DNA from: Actinomycetes bacterium
Lineage (GTDB): Bacteria > Actinomycetota > Actinomycetes > Actinomycetales > Dermatophilaceae
Reading direction: 5' to 3'
DNA length: 42,358 bases
NCBI GenBank assembly: GCA_029778715.1
Contig: JAKOPT010000081.1
Span: 1 to 42,358 of the forward strand
Shown piece after piece: positions 37,191 through 42,358 of this stretch. Made by a program: the position numbers and the translations under genes. How positions within the stretch are numbered: position 1 is the stretch's first letter; each line of letters starts with the position of its first letter. The notes under the pieces were generated by a model that ran no database searches, was not told the origin of the DNA, and saw nothing but the letters and a program-made list of their open reading frames with translations.

Positions 37191-38030
37191 GTGCGCCAGT
37201 ATCTCGACCTGCTCGACCGCGTCCTCACCGAGGGCGTCGACAAGACGGACCGCACCGGCACCGGCACCCGCAGCGTCTTCGGGCACCAGATGCGCTTCGA
37301 CCTGACCGCCGGCTTCCCCGCGCTCACAACCAAGCGGCTGCACCTGAAGTCGATCATCGGCGAACTCATCTGGTTCCTACGCGGGGACACCAATATCGGC
37401 TGGCTCAACGACCGGGGCATCACCATCTGGGACGAGTGGGCCGACGACAACGGCGACCTCGGCCCCGTCTACGGGCACCAATGGCGCTCCTGGCCCACCC
37501 CCGACGGGCGCAGCATCGACCAGATCACCGGGGTCATCGAGTCGCTGCGCACCAACCCCGACAGCCGCCGCCACCTCGTCTCGGCGTGGAACGTCGCCGA
37601 CGTCGACAAGATGGCCCTGCCCCCCTGCCACACGATGTTCCAGTTCTACGTCCGGCCCGCGGTGAGCAGCGCAAACGGCGAGCCGGGAGCGGGCGGCGAG
37701 CCGGCGGCATACCTCGATTGTCAGCTGTATCAACGCAGCGCCGACGTCTTCCTCGGGGTGCCGTTCAACATTGCCAGCTATGCGCTGCTCACGATGATCG
37801 TCGCCCAGTTGACCGGGCTGCGGGCGGGGCACTTCGTCCACACGTTAGGCGACGCGCACCTCTACCGCACCCATGTCGAGCAGGCCCGGCTTCAGTTGAG
37901 TCGTGAGCCGCGCCCGTTGCCGACGATGCGGATCACGGCTCACGAGCACATCGACGACTACGACCTCGGCGATTTCGAACTGGTCGGCTACGACCCCCAC
38001 CCGGGCATCAAAGCCCCGATCGCGGTCTGA
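37191..38030 (+). CDS. thyA: thymidylate synthase
   Basis: A 279-aa ThyA that methylates dUMP to dTMP using methylene-tetrahydrofolate. Motifs are [12 protein letters not shown], the nucleophile Cys146 in [12 protein letters not shown], then [24 protein letters not shown] and [12 protein letters not shown]. It carries an extra low-complexity loop of about 15 residues (roughly 155-173, Gly/Pro/Ala-rich) between FQFYV and CQLYQRS, where most homologues have a short turn. Otherwise length and active site are normal. It is followed 1 nt later by folA, the enzyme that recycles the dihydrofolate ThyA produces. Confidence 0.97.
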   Translation: MRQYLDLLDRVLTEGVDKTDRTGTGTRSVFGHQMRFDLTAGFPALTTKRLHLKSIIGELIWFLRGDTNIGWLNDRGITIWDEWADDNGDLGPVYGHQWRSWPTPDGRSIDQITGVIESLRTNPDSRRHLVSAWNVADVDKMALPPCHTMFQFYVRPAVSSANGEPGAGGEPAAYLDCQLYQRSADVFLGVPFNIASYALLTMIVAQLTGLRAGHFVHTLGDAHLYRTHVEQARLQLSREPRPLPTMRITAHEHIDDYDLGDFELVGYDPHPGIKAPIAV

Positions 38031-38031
38031 C

Positions 38032-38505
38032 ATGGCGCGGGTGACGCTCGTCGCGGCGCTGGGGCGCAACCGGGTGATCGGGCGCGACGGGGGGATGCCG
38101 TGGCACCTGCCCGAGGATCTGCGCCATTTCAAGGCCCTGACGCTGGGGCATCCGCTCGTGATGGGACGGCGCACCTTCGAGTCGATCGGGCGGCCGCTGC
38201 CGGGGCGGCGCACCATCGTCGTCACCCGTTCGCCGTCGTGGGGGTATGCCGGGGTCGAGACGGCGCCGTCGCTGGCCGCGGCCCTGTTGCTCGCCAGCGA
38301 GGTGGAGGAGGTGTTCGTGGTCGGCGGCGGCGAGATCTATGCCCAGGCCCTGCCGCTTGCCGACCGGATGGTTCTCACCTTGATCGACCAGGCTCCCGAG
38401 GGGGACACGTTCTTCCCCGAATGGTCGCCGGCGGACTGGGTCGAGGTCGCCCGGGATGCCCGGGAGGGGTTCGCGTTCGTCACCTACGAGCGCGCGGGCG
38501 GGTAG
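38032..38505 (+). CDS. folA: dihydrofolate reductase
   Basis: A 157-aa DHFR reducing dihydrofolate to tetrahydrofolate with NADPH. Signs are VTLVAALGRNRVIGRDGGMPWHLPEDL with the conserved acid Asp29, LVMGRRTFESIGRPLPGR for NADPH binding, and VFVVGGGEIYAQALPLAD. ATG 38032 follows the thyA stop by 1 nt without its own strong ribosome-binding site, so translational coupling to thyA is likely. Confidence 0.97.
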   Translation: MARVTLVAALGRNRVIGRDGGMPWHLPEDLRHFKALTLGHPLVMGRRTFESIGRPLPGRRTIVVTRSPSWGYAGVETAPSLAAALLLASEVEEVFVVGGGEIYAQALPLADRMVLTLIDQAPEGDTFFPEWSPADWVEVARDAREGFAFVTYERAGG

Positions 38506-38512
38506 CGCTGCT

Positions 38513-39310
38513 TTAGTTGGCCGGGGCCGGGTCGACCGGGCCGGTGGTCGTGAAGCGTTCCCGGTGGACTCTCTCCGTCGGTATGCCGCGCCCGGCCAGC
38601 CAGGCTTCGGTGCGCGTCAACAGCCCCTCGGGTCCGCAGAGCCACCAGTGGGCGATGTCGCCGGGCGCGGGGAACCTCTCGGCGAGGAGCGGCTCGTCGA
38701 TCCGGCCGAACCGCTCGCCGGGCACTTGGACCCGGCTGTAGACGTCGGTCACCCGCAGCCGGCCGTGCGTGGCGTCGGCGAGGGCGGCGACCTCGTGGCG
38801 CAACACCGCGGTCGCCGGGGTGCGGTTGGCCAGGACGAGGTCGATGTGCGTGCCCGGGTCGGCGGCGAGGATGTCGGCGGCGATCGCGAGGACCGGGGTG
38901 ATGCCCGAGCCGCCCGCGACGATGGCGTGCCGAGCGGGACCGGGCTGCGCGGCATACGTGAACTCACCGCGGGGGGGCAGGACGTCGAGGGTGTCCCCCA
39001 CCGCGACGTGGGAGACCAGCCAGGGCGACATCCGGCCGCCGGCGATCTCGGCGACCGCGATCCGAATCAGGCCCTCGGCGGCGGCGCGGGCCGGCCGGGT
39101 CCACAGCGAATAGGACTGACGCACCCGCTCCCCCGCGATCCGGGCGTCGAGGGTGACGTACTGCCCGGCGGCATAGTCGAGGTATGCCGCGTGCTCGGGC
39201 GCGGCGACGTCGAAGGCGATCGAGACGGCATGCTCGGCGACCGGGTCGACACGGGCCACCCGCAAGGGGGCGAAGCGCGGGCGCGGGGCGGCCGGGGGCA
39301 ACAGCGGCAT
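38513..39310 (-). CDS. ferredoxin-reductase-type flavin oxidoreductase (PaaE-like, no ferredoxin domain)
   Basis: A 265-aa FNR-fold protein. The FAD-binding beta-barrel has AGQYVTLDARI and the flavin motif RQSYSLW (about 64-70). The NAD(P) domain has VAGGSGITPVLAIA and ends with LCGPEGLL. The sequence resembles the reductase half of PaaE/hybrid-cluster reductases, but it stops shortly after FTTTGPVDPAPAN with no plant-type [2Fe-2S] Cys set. It would therefore need a separate electron acceptor. It is divergent from a crotonase-fold gene, separated by 41 bp. The substrate is unknown. Confidence 0.85.
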   Translation of the reverse strand: MPLLPPAAPRPRFAPLRVARVDPVAEHAVSIAFDVAAPEHAAYLDYAAGQYVTLDARIAGERVRQSYSLWTRPARAAAEGLIRIAVAEIAGGRMSPWLVSHVAVGDTLDVLPPRGEFTYAAQPGPARHAIVAGGSGITPVLAIAADILAADPGTHIDLVLANRTPATAVLRHEVAALADATHGRLRVTDVYSRVQVPGERFGRIDEPLLAERFPAPGDIAHWWLCGPEGLLTRTEAWLAGRGIPTERVHRERFTTTGPVDPAPAN

Positions 39311-39338
39311 CGCACCATTGAACCCCGGGCCCGGCCGA

Positions 39339-39344
39339 TAGGCT
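39339..39344 (+). promoter_or_regulatory. -10 element, leaderless type, for crotonase gene
   Basis: TAGGCT ends 7 nt before GTG 39352, giving a leaderless arrangement like that of polA. Confidence 0.5.
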
Positions 39345-39351
39345 GAACGCC

Positions 39352-40083
39352 GTGCCGATCCTCACCTCAGCCACCGACCACGGCGTCCTCGTCACCATCG
39401 ACCGGCGCGAACGCCGCAACGCCCTCAACCTCGAGGCGCTCGAGGACCTCGACGCCGCGGTACGCGCCGCCGTCGCCGGCGGGGCCCGCAGCCTCGTCCT
39501 CACCGGGGCGGCCGGGCACTTCTGCGCCGGCGCCGACCTCACCGAGTTGGAGGACATCACGTTCACCCGGCGCCTGGCCCAGGTGCTCCACCACCTGGCG
39601 ACCCTGCCGATCGTGACGATCGCCGCCATCGAGGGCTCGTGTATGGGGTTGGGGATGCAGTTGGCCGTGGCCTGTGACGTGCGGGTCGTCGGCGACGCGG
39701 CCCGGTTCGCCGTGCCGGTGGCCAAGTTGGGGCTCATGGTCGACCACTGGACGATCGACCGGGTGTCGCGGTTCTTCGGTGAGGGGGCGGCCCGGGCCAT
39801 GGTGCTCGCCGCCGAGGTGCTCACCGCCGAGGACGCCTGGCGTCTGGGGTTCGCCCAGCGTCGGGGCGGGTTGGACGAGGCGTTGGCCCTGGCCGCGCAG
39901 GCCGCACCGCTGGCCCCGCTCAGCCAGGCCGGGTCGAAGATCGGGTTCGACGCGCATGTCGACAACGCCGAGGAGGGGGCCCGTTATCGGGCGGCGTTCG
40001 AGCGGGCTTGGGGCAGTGCGGACTTGGCCGAGGGCCAGCGCGCCTTCGGGGAGCGGCGCGCCCCGGTGTTCCAGGGTCGGTAG
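39352..40083 (+). CDS. enoyl-CoA hydratase/isomerase family protein with lost catalytic Glu
   Basis: A 243-aa crotonase-fold protein. The oxyanion-hole segments are present: HFCAGADLTELED (about 57-69) and EGSCMGLGMQLAVACD. However, the two catalytic acids of enoyl-CoA hydratase, equivalent to rat Glu144 and Glu164, are Gln103 and Val123, exactly 20 residues apart as in the family. Classical hydration is therefore unlikely. It could be an isomerase, hydrolase or decarboxylase of the superfamily, or a binding protein. The GTG start has TAGGCT 7 nt upstream. It is divergent from the flavin reductase and 15 bp upstream of azlC. Confidence 0.85.
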   Translation: MPILTSATDHGVLVTIDRRERRNALNLEALEDLDAAVRAAVAGGARSLVLTGAAGHFCAGADLTELEDITFTRRLAQVLHHLATLPIVTIAAIEGSCMGLGMQLAVACDVRVVGDAARFAVPVAKLGLMVDHWTIDRVSRFFGEGAARAMVLAAEVLTAEDAWRLGFAQRRGGLDEALALAAQAAPLAPLSQAGSKIGFDAHVDNAEEGARYRAAFERAWGSADLAEGQRAFGERRAPVFQGR

Positions 40084-40098
40084 GCCGTTGATGGTGTC

Positions 40099-40896
40099 GT
40101 GGGCGACGACCCGGTGAGCGGGCCGCTGCCTGGCGCTGCTCTGCCGGGCGCTGCTCTGCCGGGCGCTGCTCTGCCTGGCGCCCGGCGCCGGGACGTGCTC
40201 CGGCAGTCGTGGTCGGTGGGGATCGCGACCGGGGCGTACGGGATCAGTTTCGGGGCGTTGTCGGTGGCGGCCGGGCTGTCGGTGTGGCAGACGCAGGCGT
40301 TGTCGCTGTTTATGTTCACCGGCGGCTCGCAGTTTGCTTTTGTCGGGATCATCGGGACTGGGTTGGCGGCCGCGCCGGCGGCGATCGCGACGTCCGCGCT
40401 GCTCGGCATCCGCAACGGGCTCTACGGGTTGCAGACGGCTCGGTTCCTCGGGGTCCGGGGGCCGCGGAGGTGGGTGGCTGCGCACCTGACCATCGACGAG
40501 TCGACCGCCGTGGGGATCGGCCAGCCGGAGCCGGCCGCACAACGACTGGGGTTCTGGCACACCGGGGTTGCGGTCTTGGTGTTCTGGAACCTGATGACCT
40601 TTCTCGGGGCGCTGGCCGGCAACGCGCTCGGCGACCCGCGTCGCTTCGGTCTGGATGCCGCGGCCGCGGCGGCGTTTTGCGCGCTGCTGTGGCCGCGGCT
40701 GCGCAGCGGCGACGCCCGGGTGACCGCCGCGGTGGCCGTCGCGGTGGGGCTGGCCCTGGTGTCGGTCGTGCCGGCGGGAGTGCCGGTCTTGGTTGCGGCG
40801 CTGGCCGCCGTCGTCGTCGGATGGTCCACCCGCGGCCGACACGAGCCGCCGCTCACCCCGCCCGGGGAGCTCGTCGGAGCGGACCCCACCCCATGA
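40099..40896 (+). CDS. azlC: AzlC family branched-chain amino acid permease subunit
   Basis: A 265-aa polytopic protein with the AzlC signature: DVLRQSWSVGIATGAYGISFG, then MFTGGSQFAFVGIIG and LLGIRNGLYGL. AzlC with AzlD exports branched-chain amino acids. The N terminus upstream of the family region is four tandem LPGAA-like pentapeptides encoded by a 15-bp DNA repeat. The start is uncertain: GTG 40099 and GTG 40114 include the repeats, whereas GTG 40195 would leave them untranslated and start at the family boundary. Its stop overlaps the azlD ATG (ATGA). Confidence 0.9.
   Translation: MGDDPVSGPLPGAALPGAALPGAALPGARRRDVLRQSWSVGIATGAYGISFGALSVAAGLSVWQTQALSLFMFTGGSQFAFVGIIGTGLAAAPAAIATSALLGIRNGLYGLQTARFLGVRGPRRWVAAHLTIDESTAVGIGQPEPAAQRLGFWHTGVAVLVFWNLMTFLGALAGNALGDPRRFGLDAAAAAAFCALLWPRLRSGDARVTAAVAVAVGLALVSVVPAGVPVLVAALAAVVVGWSTRGRHEPPLTPPGELVGADPTP
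40126..40185 (+). repeat. four-copy 15-bp tandem repeat at the azlC N terminus
   Basis: Units start at 40126, 40141, 40156 and 40171 and follow CTGCCKGGCGCTGCT, with the last unit diverging at its end. Two central copies are identical. The 15-bp unit keeps frame, so copy changes would only lengthen or shorten an LPGAA run. Confidence 0.9.
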
Positions 40897-41207
40897 CGAT
40901 GACCGTTGCCGTGCTCCTCGCCTGCGGGGCATGCTTCCTGCTCAAGGCCGCGGGCTATGTCCTGCCCGAGTCGGTGGTCTCCGGTCCCCGGGCGGCCCGC
41001 ATCACCACGCTGCTGCCGGTGGCGTTGCTCGCGGCGCTCGTCGCGATCCAGACCTTCGCGTCCGGGCCGACCCTGGTGCTCGACGCCCGGGTGGTGGCGG
41101 TTGGAGTGGCCCTGGTGCTCTTGGCCGTGCGGGCCAACTTCCTCGTCGTCGTCATTGCCGCGGCCCTCGTGGCCGCCGTCGTCCGCGCCCTCGGCTGGCT
41201 CCCCTGA
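40893..41207 (+). CDS. azlD: AzlD family branched-chain amino acid transport subunit
   Basis: A 104-aa protein with four hydrophobic helices, starting MTMTVAVLLACGACFLLKAAGY. It has the AzlD-type ARITTLLPVALLAALVAIQTF and ARVVAVGVALVLLAVRANFLVVV segments. It pairs with AzlC in the membrane. ATG 40893 overlaps the azlC stop (ATGA), typical of this two-gene system. It is followed by the long repeat-bearing intergenic tract. Confidence 0.9.
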   Translation: MTMTVAVLLACGACFLLKAAGYVLPESVVSGPRAARITTLLPVALLAALVAIQTFASGPTLVLDARVVAVGVALVLLAVRANFLVVVIAAALVAAVVRALGWLP

Positions 41208-41253
41208 CACCTCACCCGTCTCCCCTGTCTCCCCTTTCCCGCCTGAAGTGCCT

Positions 41254-41299
41254 AAAGTCCACTTCGCACCCCGAATGTTCGGGTGCGAACTGCCCCTTT
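41254..41299 (+). terminator. long hairpin after azlD, terminator or palindromic repeat
   Basis: The core (41263-41289) pairs TTCGCACCC/GAA with TTC/GGGTGCGAA, 12 bp with one bulged C and a tiny loop. Flanking AAAG and CTTT (41254, 41296) can extend it. It lies 46 bp after the azlD stop. It could be a terminator; the extended symmetry also suits a dispersed palindromic element. Confidence 0.55.
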
Positions 41300-41364
41300 C
41301 CCACCCCAAGTTCACGGGCGAGCCGCGCCCCTCGCTCACTGGCCCTGATCCCGGCGCGACCGGG

Positions 41365-41578
41365 GTCCGCTCCCCGCGAGATTGGAGATCCCTGCTCAAG
41401 CAACACCGGCAGTACGGGCGTCGTAGTCCGCTCCCCGCGCGAGGGGAACCTTGGGCCAGGTGGACCCCGACGACTTGGTGGCTGGCGTCTGCTCCCCCCG
41501 CGCGGGGAGCCCTGATGTTCGTGGATTCGCCGAGGTCAATGATCGTCGTCCGCATCCCCGCGCGCGGGGAGCCCTGAT
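41365..41578 (+). CRISPR. degenerate CRISPR-like array (type I-E-like repeats, no cas genes in window)
   Basis: Four related units begin with GTCYGC at 41365, 41426, 41487 and 41548, exactly 61 bp apart, as expected for a 29-bp repeat plus 32-bp spacer. Each continues with a TCCCCGCGCG-like half, and units 2-4 have a GGGGA-type return half. Unit 3 forms a GCTCCCC/GGGGAGC stem, and unit 4 contains the perfect palindrome CCCCGCGCGCGGGG. The layout recalls actinobacterial type I-E repeats, but no two copies are identical; unit 1 has lost the right half of its stem. The three intervals between units share no obvious similarity. I read this as a decayed array or a look-alike, not a functional one. 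Confidence 0.5.
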
Positions 41579-41853
41579 ATCGCTGCGACGAGAGGCCCGA
41601 TCGCGGCATGCCGGGAGGCCCAATATCGTCGGCTGGATTCCGGATCCCAGGCCGGGCGGGGCACCTGATCCAGGCGAGACTGGAGACCCGAGCCCGGGCG
41701 CAGGGGAAGACCTGATTCGCGTGAGACCGGATATCCAACCCGGGTCGGTGGGAGATCCAACCCGGGTCGGTGGGAGGTCCAACCCGGGTGATTGGGAGAC
41801 CCGATTCCGGGAGGGAAAGCGAGACCCGATCCGGGCGCGGAAGACCCCTCGAT
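41553..41853 (+). repeat. 22-24-bp tandem repeat ladder
   Basis: A degenerate unit with a GAT or CAAC anchor followed by a CCCGGG-like core and a GGGAG-like end recurs with little or no spacer. Anchors are at 41576, 41599, 41622, 41643, 41667, 41690, 41714, 41737, 41759, 41781, 41803, 41828 and 41851 (steps 21-25, mostly 22-24). Two units, 41733-41754 and 41755-41776, are identical; the next (41777-41798) differs slightly. The CRISPR-like unit at 41548 forms its left end. Confidence 0.75.
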
Positions 41854-41901
41854 CAATGCGGAATATTCTTGGTGTGCAGCAGAATTACCCTCCCCAAAGG
41901 G

Positions 41902-41930
41902 TTGCCTCCAGCCGTGTACGGGTGTACGAT
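41902..41930 (+). promoter_or_regulatory. promoter of the DUF222 gene
   Basis: TTGCCT (41902-41907), a 17-nt spacer and TACGAT (41925-41930) form the best-looking promoter in the window. The -10 ends 5 nt before the ATG, so the transcript would be leaderless or nearly so. Confidence 0.6.
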
Positions 41931-41935
41931 GAAGT

Positions 41936-42358
41936 ATGTCGACAACCACCACCATCGAACCCCTGACCGGGGTGCGGGCAGTGCTGTCGACCATCACCGG
42001 AGAAGACCTCTCGGACACGGACCGGCTCGCGTTGATTGGCGCCCTGGAAGAGTTGAAAGCGGTCACCACGGCGGCGCAGGTGCGGGTCACCGAAGCCTTC
42101 GATACCTCGCAGCGGTGCGCCCATGTCCAAGCTGGGGGTGACCCGGGGAAGGCGTCCCGGTCGATCGGGTCGCAGTTGGCGTTGGTGTTGCGGTGTTCCC
42201 CGTCGCGGGGGGATGCGTTTCGTCACCTGGCGACGGTGTTGACCGATCAGATGCCGCACACCTTGCACGCCCTCACGACGGGGGTGATCAGCCAGTACCA
42301 CGCGCAGGTCGCGGTCACCGCAACCTCCGGCCTCCCGGTGGGGGTGCGTGAACACATC
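41936..42358 (+). CDS. DUF222 (13E12-type, probable HNH endonuclease) protein, N-terminal part
   Basis: An open frame of 141 codons runs off the right edge without a stop. It begins MSTTTTIEPLTGVRAVLSTI and continues with LVLRCSPSRGDAFRHL, DQMPHTLHALTTGVISQYHAQ and VAVTATSGL. These match the DUF222 domain, which usually precedes a C-terminal HNH nuclease domain (beyond this window) and occurs in many copies in actinobacterial genomes; the mycobacterial REP13E12 ORFs belong to it. Function is unknown; selfish or mobile behaviour has been suspected. No ribosome-binding site is seen, but a strong promoter ends 5 nt before the ATG. The adjacent repeats make its context unusual. Confidence 0.85.
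   Translation, partial: MSTTTTIEPLTGVRAVLSTITGEDLSDTDRLALIGALEELKAVTTAAQVRVTEAFDTSQRCAHVQAGGDPGKASRSIGSQLALVLRCSPSRGDAFRHLATVLTDQMPHTLHALTTGVISQYHAQVAVTATSGLPVGVREHI

Larger units (their letters stand above)
400..39189. repeat. dispersed octamer CGGCATAC / GTATGCCG, about 50 copies
   Basis: By eye there are about 50 copies, roughly 22 as GTATGCCG and 29 as CGGCATAC on the plus strand. Examples are 400, 718, 976, 1009, 3109, 4482, 5008, 34173 and 39182. Every GGCATAC found was preceded by C. Copies lie in coding DNA in several frames and in intergenic DNA (about 17997 and 31973). None is seen after 39189. Confidence 0.85.
41208..41935. other. 728-bp non-coding, repeat-rich intergenic tract
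   Basis: No credible coding region lies between azlD and the DUF222 gene. The tract holds, in order: a pyrimidine-rich stretch, a long hairpin (41254-41299), four CRISPR-like repeats (41365-41578), a 22-24-bp tandem ladder (to about 41853), and a promoter. Confidence 0.8.

Noticed and set aside
41365..41578. A functional CRISPR-Cas system
   Set aside because: Repeats are too divergent and no cas gene occurs in the window, so only a relic or look-alike is claimed.
41936..42358. REP13E12 prophage attachment site
   Set aside because: The gene belongs to the same broad DUF222 family, but no integrase, att-like duplication or phage gene is visible.

Overview
The window is chromosomal DNA of a high-GC Gram-positive bacterium, most likely a Micrococcales actinomycete of the Dermatophilaceae/Intrasporangiaceae type. 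The reasons are strong GC bias at third codon positions, many GTG starts, several apparently leaderless genes, and a gene order (rpsA, polA, pdtaR, pyk, gltB/gltD, lgt, trp, his) that recalls other actinobacteria. The family assignment is inference.

Layout: (1) 1-13.3 kb holds the start of rpsA and then a block of envelope-glycan genes: two SAM methyltransferases, a DUF3068 protein, two polytopic GT-C-like proteins, an acyltransferase, the large arabinofuranosyltransferase AftD, a GT4 glycosyltransferase and a 66-aa DUF2613 protein. In Mycobacterium, relatives of these genes lie near aftD (Rv0224c-Rv0236c region), while rpsA and polA are neighbours; here the block separates rpsA from polA. 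(2) 13.3-18.8 kb holds polA, a hotdog thioesterase, a GNAT acetyltransferase, a DUF554 membrane protein, the ANTAR regulator PdtaR and tRNA-Leu(CAA). (3) 18.8-35.35 kb is a long minus-strand run hisF-hisI-trpE-(Trp membrane protein)-(HGxxPAAW protein)-trpC-trpB-trpA-VKOR-DsbA-lgt-gltB-gltD-pyk. Many of its junctions are 4-nt start/stop overlaps. It combines His/Trp biosynthesis, oxidative protein folding, lipoprotein maturation, ammonia assimilation and glycolysis. (4) 35.4-41.2 kb holds a P-loop kinase-like gene, an FUSC-type exporter, thyA, folA, a flavin reductase, a crotonase-fold protein lacking both catalytic glutamates, and azlC/azlD. (5) 41.2-42.36 kb is a 728-bp non-coding tract with a strong hairpin, four degenerate CRISPR-like repeats on a 61-62-bp spacing, and a contiguous ladder of 22-24-bp tandem repeats. 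It ends in the start of a DUF222 (13E12/HNH-type) gene that runs off the window.

The most unusual signal is global. The octamer CGGCATAC (GTATGCCG on the other strand) occurs about 50 times by hand count, roughly every 800 bp, where only one or two are expected. It occurs in several reading frames, forces rare codons (ATA, GCA, TAT), and also lies in intergenic DNA. Its density resembles that of DNA-uptake sequences. The second candidate is the composite repeat tract beside the DUF222 gene.
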